Source of the DNA: Euwallacea fornicatus
Taxonomy: Eukaryota; Arthropoda; Insecta; Coleoptera; Curculionidae
Direction of reading: 5' to 3'
Length of the DNA: 64,000 bases
Assembly (NCBI RefSeq): GCF_040115645.1
Contig: NC_089541.1
Location: 6,448,001-6,512,000 of the forward strand
Shown piece after piece: positions 47,301 through 58,500 of this stretch. The translations under genes were made by a program, and so were the position numbers. Numbering within the stretch: the stretch's first letter is position 1; each line of letters starts with the position of its first letter. A model generated the notes under the pieces. That model ran no database searches. It had not been told where the DNA came from and was given only the letters and a program-made list of their open reading frames with translations.

Positions 47301-50300
47301 GATGACTTATTATTAGATAAAAAGGACGTACATGTATGTATGTGCCAGATCAGTTTACAATGTTCAAAATTAAATTATAAATTAATCTTGGCGAAATGAC
47401 GTTAGAGAAAATGTAGCCTGGCTCTTATGCTATAAAAGCCACACTTCCATTATTTTCCAGGGGTAATTTATAATCCTTCAACTTCAGTTTGATACGCAAC
47501 AAAAGAGATAAGTTGAGCGAAAGTTCTCTACTATTCGTTAGGTTGTATGGTGTATTCGGGAAATATGGTTTTGAGAAATGTTTTGCAATAAGAAACATTC
47601 ACTATATCAAGACCGAAAGGTTAAGGGATATCGGTATTTAATCACTAAAACAACAGTCCCCTTTAGTTATATCGCACATATTTGTGCATCGAGTCGATAT
47701 TTTATTCCAAAGAAAGCATAATACTACAGAAGGATCTATTAGTGATTTAGGGCCTATTGTCCTTAAAGAGCATTTTTTATCGTCAGCCTTCGAAACAGAC
47801 TCGTTCCCCGCTTTGCGATTGCTTTCGCCCTACCAACTCGCTTTTAGGATAGTAAAAGCTTTTAAGGAAATCAATTTTACAATTGTTTAAGGAAATGGAT
47901 TTCCTTGCCGCGCTTTCTAATATAAATCATAATCAAATTTCTATGATATGTGGCTCATACATAGAACTTACCTGAGAGCCCCGTTGAAAAGACTGGCCAT
48001 AAATAAGCCGAGAATCCCCGGCAAGTAGCTGAATCGGTCCTCGACGAAGAACGGAAGGATTTCGTCGTATTTTTTTATGTATCCGGATGTGAGGGGATCG
48101 CAAGAGGCGTATACTGCATAGACCACCATGCCAACCACCCAAGATAAGCTGAAGAGCACTGTTATGACTGGGATGTTCCACATCAGCGTCCTGAAAATTT
48201 ATAATTTAGTAAAATGCAAATGAATTGAAGACATATTTAATATTGATTCTTTGGTGTGGTGCAAATCCACCGATCTTTCGTGAGCTCTGGTGAGATGGAG
48301 AATGAAGAAGAGAGGGTCAAGCCACCACCGACATTCAAAACTGTGTTAATTCGTTGTAACGACAATCAAGGTACTGAAATATAGGGAAATTAAGCCGGCT
48401 TCTCGGTGGTATGCTTTGGGAAGCCAAATTGGTATGCCTTTTTAATCGTACAAATGGAAAGGAGTAAGATCCAAGGTACTTGAGATCTTATGCGTCTACC
48501 AATTGCTGACCGCAATTGCGTCATGAAAGTTTCGATGAAAAATGTGGGTATTGATTCAAAACGTTCCACGAAATATTTTGATCTCGTATGAAAGATGAGT
48601 ATTTCGTTTATCCCATATTTTGGTATGGGATGAATTTTTGGCTACTCTAGCTAACTTGCAATCCCAACTTGCATTTTTAGGTTACAATAACTATGTGAAA
48701 TCAGAAACTTTAGTTTGCTTCGCGGAAGATCTATAGGAAATTATCTCAATAAATTATATGAAATTTGTCTAAACTTAAGTTCTTTTGTTTCGTTTCGTTC
48801 CAATGAAACGTATATAAATAAAACCAGTTAACTTTTCGAATAAATCATATGTAGCTTTGTTTGAAACAATATTCTTTCATTTTGCTACGTTCAGCTGAAA
48901 TTGCTATGAAATCGTATTGATTCACTTCGCTAAATCGTCGCTATGAATTGTATTGCGAATTAATTTCCTCTTCCTGATTAGGCTGCAGAGAAGTTTATAA
49001 ATTCAATGGATTTCATTTATTTCACTGGAAATCTAAAATACACGTTTGCTAATTAAATAAAATTTGGACGAAGTCAGTTTCTCCTGTTAAGGTTGTATAT
49101 GAAATCGCGTTGATTAAGTTCGCTGAAACGTGCGAATGTAAGAAATCGGTGAATTATCATTTTTTGGAGAGTTAACTATTTTCTTTTACTTAGATTGCAC
49201 ATAACTGTATGAAATTAAACGAAGTTTGAAATCACATTATTTTTCTCTATTTAATTCACTCGATATTTTTTGTATATATTTCAATTGTGTGATGAAACTG
49301 AGAGTTCTATCCATGTGATGAGGACTCAAGTGATTTTTTATATAATTAGATCAGAGAGAAATTTGTGAAATTAGGAGCATTGAGTTTGCTTTCGGGGAGA
49401 CCTGTGCAAAGCGTGTACCTATAAATCGCATGCAATTTGTGTGAAATTAAATTATATCGGTGACCTAAGGTTTTATGACCAGGTTCATACACATCTAGGA
49501 GGATGCAGTATCGGCTAGAAGACCTGTTTTAAATTGTGGCTATCGATATATTAAAAAATCTTTGTGGTCCGCCAAATTAGAGTGGGGTATCTATAAATTA
49601 AATAAAAAATAAACATATAAATAAGAAACTAATCTCTTTTGAGGGATTCTATACTTGATGCGGTAAATTCCGACAAGTTCAGGCAAGCACATTTCAAACT
49701 GTGCAGTAAAAAAGGAGACCCTATTACCCTTTAATATTAAATACCACACCTACATTACAAATAAATAAAAAGGTAATCCCAGTTGATGTGGCATTTTAAT
49801 AAAAAAAAGTACACGAAATAACATCCCTTTTTTGACAGAAAAGTTATTGGATTATTTTCGTCCCTCGTTTTGCATAAACCCAACTGAAAACCGAAAAGGG
49901 GTTAAATTAGGTATGTTAAATACACAATTTTACTTGAAATTATGTAAACGAGCAACGAAATTATAATGTCTGAGCGAAATTAAAAAAAGTTTGCTTACAA
50001 CGAAATAAGCGCCTTTGCTGCTCTTAAATTCTGACTTACTTTGTGACTTTTTTTTGAGAGTCCATGCTGCAGTATCTCTGGACGAAGTTTTGCTGACAGC
50101 CGAAGATGGACACAGACATGAAGAGCTGTCCGAGTACGGCGGAGGTAGTAGTGACGCGGGCAGTCGGATCAAGGTTCCAGCTATATAAAAATATAAATAA
50201 ATTTCAACATTGTTCCATGTCTTTACAATAACTTACGGGCTAAAGGCAATAAATAAGGCCCTATTCCCACTATAACAGGAATTTGCGCAAATATTTTGCA

Positions 50301-53300
50301 TTCTATTTTGGGCGATATCTTCGGAGATGGCTCCGCTTAGACGAGATGCAAATTCGCAATTTCTGGAATTTCGCTGCTGCATTTCATTACTAAACCAATG
50401 GTTTTACTATAATGTTTTTAAGATTCTTGAATGCACTCAACGTCAGGAATTTACACTCATTACTTTAAAGGAAATGGTTAGAATCAATTTTCAGGGAGGT
50501 TTATTTAATCACACACAAAAGGTGCGAGGTCGAACTGAAACACAAAGTCAAATGGGAGATTGAAATAAGCTGAAGCAGCTATTTGAATCATCTCCGATAT
50601 TGGCAAAGACGCTTTGACTGATATTATCCTCGAGTGTTTGTTATCTCCTATACAGTTTGGAAGGTTATTGAAGAAATTTTGAAATTTGAAATTACAATTG
50701 AACGTTTTTGCAAAAGCTCGAATATTTGTGAGATATTTTAAATAAATTTATGTACCGAATCTGCACAGAACCAGAAAGATAATCTTTTCTGTTTCATTCA
50801 TCATAATGTTTCGATTTGCAAAACAACATGAGAATCGATAAACTAAACGGCTGTAAACAGTCCGCTCGTATCTTGCCCATCGGCAAATCCATATTCATTG
50901 GGAACATCCATCAAAGCGTACCTATTTCAAAACGTCTATTCTGGCAAGCTGGGAAACAAACTTTAGTGCCTAAATATAAACAGCAATCTTTTTTGCAAAA
51001 TCCCATTAATCAACGAATAATGTCAGTGATGTGGATCAACAAATATTATGTGACCCAAGTCCGGCGAGAGCTGCGCGCCATAGGATAGTAGGGGAGGTTC
51101 GGACACGAGGGGACATTAATAATTAATATGGCGTCGTTAGAAACATCGGCCTTGGATGCGGTCCAAACAATATATGAAATCCTTGTACTTGAAGCCTCAT
51201 TAAAAGCACTGGATGGTAATAAATAATAATCAAAGCACGTCATATACTTAGACTGACAAGCCATTAACGAGGTTTTAGATCCTGATAATGATACGTCGGT
51301 TTTTAATAAATGCGCTTCGAAGGCCACGCAATTGCACCGAGCTCCCCTTTCTATGGGCACCATTTAACTTTTTAATGACAGATCTTATCTACAGTCGAAT
51401 CAATCCAAACGCAAATTGATGGGTTCAGTTTTTTCTCTAAATCGAGTATCCGAATTGCATTTTAATTTAATGAATGTTTGGGCATTTTACTGACAGTTTA
51501 AAATTGGGGATGCGGTTGAAAAACATAAAGGCATTGGGGAGTATTATTTGAATTTGTATGATATACTGAGCACACGTGGAACGAAATATTAGGTTTATGA
51601 AATGTTATCTTACAACATTGTTGATTGTGCATAGTGCAAGTGCTGACCTACTGACCCTCACTGGAATGAAAAAAATGTCTCTTTCAGAGAAGTTTTTCAT
51701 GTGTGCAATTATTATTAATTCGGTCAGTTGTTTGCCTAATAAGAAATTAAACTTACTTGAAGAAATTGAGCCTTCCATCTCTCTGTGTAATATTAAAGAC
51801 ATTCCCGAAGCCCCCAGCTTCGACGCACCCCTGGATGATGATGGCTACACAGATCGCGATCATGGTTAATCCCTGCATAACGTCGGCAAGAATGGCGGCT
51901 TTGAGTCCTCCCTGAAACGGCACAAAGTTAACCGTAAATATTTTCGACTTGTTTGAACTACATTGTTGTCCAGACGTTGCTTTTACATTATTAAAAGATG
52001 TGGTGCCTTTCAGTTTTGAGTATATTCGGGAGGAAAAAGGAAATTTCTAAAGGCAAACAATACACGTTGCTCCGCACCTAACGATTTCAGTAATATTTAA
52101 AGTTGTCATATGCAATATGATACAAATGATTTTTTTTATTTCGCTATATGACGAAAACATCATAAGAAAATGAGTTAACTTTGAAATGATTAAAGCTTCG
52201 CCCTGTATCTGCGGGAAGCTAGTTAAAGGCAAAATTTCTTTAAAACTTAACTTGAGGGAAAGTGAGCTTAAAGCTTGAGAAGTAAGAAGAAAGGCGGATA
52301 TTCCAGGCCATCTAAAATTTCTCAGAGATATTCCAGAGTACGTATTTACTCTTTAATCCATTTTTCAGATCATCAATCAATCTCGATAACCCATTTAAGG
52401 GCTAAAATAGTCTTGGAAATGCCGCTTGACTGAAAGTGGGGTAAAACTTGAGAAATTACAAAAAGTGGACACTTCTGGCCTTCTGGAATTTTTTGGGATA
52501 GCTCCTGAAGAATAAATTTTCTGAGATGATATAATAAGCGTTATGAAAATTATTGATTATTTTTGGAATTTTTATTCTTAAGGTGAAATTTACAACTTAA
52601 GAAAAATTTGCAATTAAGTTGAAAAAACTGGGAATGTACGCAGTGCATAAATGTTTTTTTCAATTTAAGTTGGTGACTTAAGTTCACTTTAAGAAAGTTC
52701 TCTCGGGAGTAATGGTCCTTGCACTCTTACTCCATACGTGAAATCGGACAATTGCATATATATGCATTGGATCAGGTGTACCGATATTGAATTCCGCAGT
52801 TGTACTCTGTTTCTGTTGCTGTTTCTTGCTTATATCTACCAATTTGAATCCTGTGTCGACTCTAAACAACTCAATGGAAGTTTTGGAGTATTAGGAATTC
52901 ATTTTAAGCACTTTTATTTTAGAGCTTCAGTGATAGAGTTTTGTACAGGTCATTTCGAGACATCTCGTATAATATACTATGCAATGTCTGCTCGCAATCT
53001 GCAATTCCTGGAAACTGGCATCGCTTAAGTATCAGTTGTGCTAAGATAGGGTATCCCGAAAATGCATGTCAAAAATGCTATCATGACATAATTTGGGCGG
53101 ACACATTAAGATTTGGTTCAACGATTATTTAAAATCTCGTTTAGACGGTATTGATTGTGAAAGTTCTTGAAAAAAAAACATATTTTTTGCCATATCTGGA
53201 GAATGCTTCAATGGATTTTAACAAAACTCATGGTGCATTTATTCATTAATACAACGATTATTTTCGTGTCTATTCGCAGTGTGCAAGTAGTAAGTTCTTG

Positions 53301-55510
53301 GCCATCTTTGTACAAAAATGACCAGAATTTTTCACTAGGTAGCTGCATCGTGGTGATTTTTTTTCTGATGATACATTAAATTTTTCTGCAACTTTTTTTC
53401 TCTCGGAAATTTTTCATACCGTTAAAATTTGACGTGTTTTTTTTTCTGATACAGAACACATGACACTTGCGCACTGCGAATAAACATGAAAGATACACGA
53501 AAATAATCCCTGTACTAATCAATCGATGCACAGTCGGTTCCATTGAAATGCATTGAACTATTCTCCAGACATAGCAAAAATATGTTTCTTTTCAAGAACT
53601 TTGGCCCTTAATGGCGCCTTAGCGAAACACATTTTAAAAATAATTTTTTAAATTAAATTAATGTATTGGGCCAAATAATCTCATGTAACATTTTTGACAT
53701 GCATTTTCGGGATACCCTGTGAACTGACAATAACCTTTTATCGACATCAAATAGAAATGGAAGTTCTCGAGTTAAATAGGCGGGAATGACAGGGATACTA
53801 TCCTATGTAACGAAACGTGTCCTTCACAGATACCGAATTTAAAGAGTGAGTTGTTAAACCTGAATCACTTCATCAAGTTCAAATTCCAAGTAGGCAAGAC
53901 AGCGAATCGTTATTTAAAATAATCAATTTTCAGCCTAGAAACCATACACATATTTTATTTCATTTTTATTCATTTCTTTGGAAATACCTCTGGGATCATA
54001 TTAGGACTAGAGCAATCCAACAAAAAAGCCTGCATCTCACTGTCATCGCATATCTTCACACCAAACTCGTATGTCACTATTGTTCCGTTATTGAAATTCC
54101 TTATCCGCATTTCAACCGCGAAATACATTTGGCAGACCGGTTTTGCATTTATAACCACATAAAGGACATTTTGTACGCAAATATATAAAATTTCACGCTT
54201 ACCAGAAGGTTAAATATGATGCTGATGATGGATATTCCGAATATGGAGGCCCAATACGGGATGCCAATCACAGTGTTCAACGCTACACAGGGAGTGAACA
54301 CTGTGACGCCCTGATTGAGCATTTGACGAATTACGTAAGTTCCAGAGGCTAAACATCGGACTAGCCGCGATTTGAACCTCATATCCAAATATTGGTATAC
54401 GGAAGTGATTCCTAAACTAAAGTACACAGGAACGAACACAAAACACACTATGGGGTAGGCCAGAACCATTCCGTAGAGGGTTTCCCACATTGCGCTGCCT
54501 CTATAAAAGAGCTCGGATGGATATCCTGAAATTAAGAAATGTGGTTACTTTCGGTTAATTCGTGTTCTGGAGTCAGTTTTAATATAATACTGCGAGACTA
54601 GAGATATGTGGTTTTCAAATGCAAAAATATACAGGGTGTTGCGTTTAAATCAATAAAGTTGCCTTCATCTCAAAACTATTGAGTTTTTTGAGTAGCAGAT
54701 TTTCCCACAAAATCCTGCACAAAGGTTTAGTACTTTCAATATCTGGAAAAAATTTATGTTTAAAATATATAAGTTCGTCCATAAGGAGTGGCTCTACCAG
54801 CTCTATTTGCGTCTCGTGAGTGTAAGTAAGGATCTTTAAACTGCAATAAAATAAAAGAGGCCTTGAAAGCGCATTCTAGCTAACTGCACGTATATAATTT
54901 GGGACTAAGCTTTTAGAGGCAGTAAATGAGATTAAACACCTTAGCAAGCATTTTAGTATTAAAACAGCTATTTCTATGCCTGGTCCCTTCAGGAAAATAA
55001 ATTCTTATTTACACTCAAGAAGAGTAGGAATATACGAATTTACATACGTCATTATTTCAGCAGGATTACCACGAATTCTCCTACAACAGGAAGAAAAACC
55101 ATAGTAACCCTCGTTTTTTTCAAATTTGAATTTTACACATCTTTATAAAGCGTTTTTTGTACAAGTTTATTACGTCAAATTTCATACTATTCGAGTTTTT
55201 TTCCATCAGGAGATTTTTCAGCATTAGAATCGTATAAAATTTCCTGCCTAAAAGTTTAACTAACCTCCCGTATAATTTTTTTTAACCACAACTTCAACTT
55301 ACCTAGGAAGGATCGGACGCCTAATGTTCCTCTTGCTATACTCAACATCATGGCGAACATGGAGACTTTCCCCGCTGCGAAGACATAGTCTGCCTTGGTC
55401 TTCTCTTTGGGTCCGAAGAAGCGAGAATATACGGCCACGAAAGAACTAGCAATCACGAAGATCACGAAAACTAGGTAATCCCATATCATCGAATTGTTAT
55501 CTTTAGACAT
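38364..55510 (-). CDS. Sodium-coupled monocarboxylate/multivitamin-type transporter (SLC5 family, 653 aa)
   Basis: Plasma-membrane sodium solute symporter. Eight exons join in phase: 55303-55510, 54203-54525, 51757-51911, 50040-50180, 47972-48190, 46997-47270, 40892-41142, 38364-38754. Landmarks in order are MIWDYLVFVIFVIASSF (TM1), AAGKVSMFAMMLSIARG, SFLGYPSELFYRG, VYQYLDMRF, GGLKAAILADVMQG (SLC5-typical), QQNFVQRYCSM, NSLATVAFEDFVRP, TSGPLLGVFIMAILIP and a last helix SILGCIITVLVGWTVSFF. A loop with CSNSSFN offers an N-glycosylation site. The cytosolic tail (about 558-653) is Ser/Thr/Lys-rich. Length fits SMCT/SMVT relatives; the substrate cannot be told. The ATG at 55510 begins MSKDNNSM. 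An acceptor-like site upstream suggests a non-coding 5' exon. Large introns hold several mobile elements. Confidence 0.88.
42842..43258 (+). mobile_element. Left part of a DUF4817/ERR-type TIR transposon with transposase N terminus (truncated)
   Basis: A left terminus CAGGGTGTGGCGCGGGAACA preceded by TA, then an ATG at 42955 followed by MEPSWTLERRMCVYVCFVRS, GESVTAV, a stop, RFDINKSDSVPTRDT and RTPEHIERVRSAIQRSP. This is the N-terminal helix-turn-helix region of the same transposase group seen elsewhere in the window, interrupted by stops. The homology stops where mariner-related sequence begins; no right end was found. Confidence 0.7.
43346..44348 (-). pseudogene. Mariner transposase, full-length but inactivated
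   Basis: Starts with an MEKLVID-like N terminus at 44348. The best open block (43700-43963) has FLRRFITMAETWVHHFTPEA, the first-Asp region with Asp replaced by Ala in the usual DETW, then AKTVPFVEKVMASVFWVARA and IDYLSKEKTINGE. Later blocks include KKRPHLAKKKILFH, DNASVHSS and PPYSPDSTPSDYFLF, where the DD34D third Asp is retained. Many stops and shifts are present, including one after TNGECYTN-like sequence. It lies in SLC5 intron 6 on the same strand as the host gene. Confidence 0.85.
44440..44607 (-). mobile_element. Orphan transposon terminus
   Basis: In reverse the segment begins TAGGGTGTTTCTTAAACATA, resembling the ACAGGGTGTTTC-type ends of other elements in the window. No partner end was identified nearby, so it may be a truncated element or the far end of the one interrupted by mariner. 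Confidence 0.35.
46080..46228. repeat. 43-bp minisatellite, about 3.4 copies
   Basis: The unit beginning GCGTTGCAAGTGAAGTTGCG repeats at 46123 and 46166, preceded by one nearly complete copy and followed by a decayed partial copy from 46209. The first copies are almost identical. It lies in SLC5 intron 6 and is much richer in GC than the flanks. Confidence 0.9.
48191..50039. other. SLC5 intron 4, no clear element
   Basis: AT-rich. Words such as TATGAAAT, TTGATTCACTTCGCT and TTGATTAAGTTCGCT recur between about 48900 and 49280, perhaps an old degenerate repeat, but no period can be fixed by eye. Confidence 0.4.
53048..53718. mobile_element. Fold-back/MITE-like element with about 250-bp inverted arms
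   Basis: Both ends read AGGGTATCCCGAAAATGCAT inward and stay identical for 30 bases. Similarity then continues with gaps through AAGTTCTTGAAAA, ACATATTTTT, TCTGGAGAAT, GATTATTTTCGTGT and TTATTCGCAGTG-type blocks, about 250 bp per arm. The arms are separated by an AT-rich centre of about 150 bp. No target duplication was found and there is no transposase. It lies in SLC5 intron 2. Confidence 0.8.
54632..54830 (+). mobile_element. Orphan ACAGGGTG-type transposon terminus
   Basis: TA followed by CAGGGTGTTGCGTTTAAATC looks like the left end of a TIR element of the same group as those at 4182 and 42842. No matching inverted right end was seen within the next kilobase, so the extent is unknown. 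Confidence 0.35.
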
Positions 55511-55554
55511 CTTGTTCGGTTTGTGTTCAGTTCGATAGAATTTTTGTAGAAATA

Positions 55555-55567
55555 CGGTTCAAATCTG
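55555..55567 (-). promoter_or_regulatory. Possible 3' splice acceptor of a 5' UTR intron of the SLC5 gene
   Basis: On the minus strand TTGTTCTTTGCAG ends at 55565, about 55 nt before the ATG at 55510, with a pyrimidine-rich tract before it. No TATA-Inr arrangement is seen directly upstream of the coding exon. Together these suggest a non-coding first exon further upstream (beyond 55.6 kb). Confidence 0.35.
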
Positions 55568-58500
55568 CAAAGAACAATTGTTTCTGTAAAGGAATTTTCA
55601 TTTTATTTGTGACCTGATTAAATTAAATAAATTTACTTCTCAATAATTCAACTCGCTTAAAATTCTTAAGGAATCATATTAATTGGTTTTAGGATATGTC
55701 ACCAAGACATTATATAAATTTTCCTGAAGATGTAAGAAATCAGCACCAAAGTTACCAAAATTAATTCTCAAAGTTTCAAGTATTTTGAATGCTCAAAAGA
55801 CTTTCCACATCATTAAACTTTTTTCAAATAAATCTTTGAAAATATTTCACACTTTCAATTTTTAAGAAAAAAGAGTTTTGGATTAGATTATATCGGATAC
55901 CGGTCATATTAAAACCTATACAGCTAATTAGCTACGGTCACGAAACTCATGATTTGATTGTCGAACAAAAAAGCTTCTTTGATTTCATACGTTTATAAGT
56001 TACACATATTTTTTCTCAAGCTACTGTTGTAACTAAGAAAAAGAAACTAAGAATGTGTGCCTGATATTTCATTTTATGTAGGTCTCCAAGAACGAACGAA
56101 ACCACTAGTTTTTGGGACACATTTATTCCTTCGTCCAGTATCTAGCGATTTTACTGTGATAGGTATTTTTCAAAAAGAGAAGATTAAGAGTATTTCATAG
56201 TGGTCGAATATAACAGGAATGTGTTGATGATGATAGAGTTTTTGCTGGAACAGCCAGTGGCGTACATCTTCTACTTCTCTACACTACGGTTTAACCACAA
56301 TTAACTATAAGACTGGTTACTTAATTTTAAGTAATGCCTGAGATATCGCGTAAAGTTTTAATTTTAGTTCAAATCATGCCTGATTTTCTTAGAAAGTGAA
56401 GATATCACACAAATCTTAAATTCGAACAAATTGTGTATTGTGGAACTTGTAGGTAAAATTACGTATTACCTACCGGCGTTGTAAATTGATACGTGAGCAA
56501 CAGCCGAGTCTTGCCAGAGTCAAACGGCAAGAATATGATTTTCGTATGAGGTTCACATATTATTTTTTCTGCAATTTACTCGAATGTGTAAATTTTAAAC
56601 GTCGATGCGAGACCAGCCAGCAAACACGAGAATATTTTTCCGGTCAGTTATGTGCCCTGGTTGCGGAGTTACAGACATTCCTGACCGCATATATGAGCAA
56701 AACCTGGACCTACCTGGAACGATGACGTTTACGACACCAAAACACGCCAGAAAGTTGTAACTTTTATACGAATTGCAAAAAAAGAACTTTCTGCGACGTA
56801 TTGGATTTCCTTCTTTTCCAAGAAACATGAAAAAGTGCACAGCCTAACAATAGAGTCACGGATGGCCCAATAATTTTTCTCTTCAACTTTGAGACTATTG
56901 TTTTTCTTCAAAATCCTAATTATGGTGCAGCCAATGATGACGCAAATTATGCAGAGTATAACACCTAAATCACGGATTTTACAGTTGTAGACACCTAACA
57001 ATCAATCGCTTTATTGATTTCGTATGTGTGATATGAAAGAAATATCTTTATTTTATTAGGAGAAATACTTTTTAAATGTGTTTGAAAGCACGTTGCATAT
57101 CGTGATATTTCAAACATTTGTAGTAGAGAAAACATATCCTGAAAAGCAATGGTGAGAAACAAATGGAAAATTGAAATACTACGAAAACCATTTGAGGAAT
57201 AAGAGCAAGACAGCGGTATTGCACTAAAAAATTTAATCGTAAGGGAAAAATATAGAATCATCAATGCAAATACGCAATTGTAATGCCAGCATCAACATAT
57301 ATTAAGTTTGAAAAATGTTTAAATGTGTTAATGGACTTTATTGAGAAATATGGAAAGTTTATTTATTTTTCTAGAATTGAAAAACATTGAAATGAGGAAT
57401 CATTTAGTAAGAGGATTGTAAAACCCGATAATGACGGCAGTACAAAATTAATAAATATATTTAACTATGATAGGTCTTCTCAGACGATACAATTAATGTC
57501 TGAGAAGTTTAAAGTCTACGACTTTATGAGCCGTTCCAGCTCTGCGTTTATTGGTAAGCGAATTTAATCTTCTCAGATTTTTCCTGCGACTAATGCATTT
57601 ATTTTCCATTGTATTGCATTGAACAGGGTGAACTAATAACAGTACTCTACTGCGACCTGAACTCTATTGTAGTCCACTAAATATAAATATATCCTCCATG
57701 AAGTGCAATATACCATTGTTGGTTCGAGACCTACGACAGGCCTCGAATTTTCGTTTCGTTGTAGTTATTCGCTCAAAAAAAAAAAAAAAATTATATTCTT
57801 GAATTTCACTACAAAAAAATTTTCACCTTGGCTCTCGTAGGTTCCTACAGAATGGAGCTCCTGGGAGCCAAATCACAACTAGTTTATGCTGTCTTAAAGT
57901 ACTCTGAGCTCTGTGATTGTTCCAGATAATTCAGGGACTGCAGTTTTGGCACTATAGTAAGTCGTTTCGTTTTTCAGACCCAGGCTATAGCCACATATGT
58001 GAATATTGGTTTCGCGACGGTTACGTGGCTCCAAAGAGTTTACGAGGAGCGTCCCCGCACATGTTCATGTCATTTACGAACGTTCATATATTTAAATTTT
58101 TAATTACGTATGCATTATCTTCAAACTAACCACGTAAAAGTAATATATATATATAGCAATTATTATTAGTATGGAAAAATTAAACCATGAGAAAACTTAT
58201 GTATGCAAGAAATGATTGAATTCGTGACTCTAAATGCAAAATTTTTTTAACTCAATAATGGGCAAATCTTTGAATGATTTATAAGTTACCTTCTATAATA
58301 TTTCGAAGTCTATGGAATAATACACAAACACAAGAAACTTTCCGGTAGGAACTAACATTCCACTACTGGCACTTATACGATAATAATATGCCAATACGGT
58401 ATTTATTTAATATTACCATAATCTGCGTCAAAAATAGCATGCAATTTAGGTAGATTTTTTTGCACGTAAGAATGGTTAAAAATAAAACCACCTGCTGCAA

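Noticed and set aside
53970..54158. 62-codon minus-strand open frame between SLC5 exons 2 and 3
   Set aside because: Exon 2 joins exon 3 in phase and restores the family sequence without it; it is intronic.
56486..56840. Overlapping open frames on both strands in a GC-richer patch
   Set aside because: Neither shows a known motif, and the nearby sequence gives no splice or promoter support.
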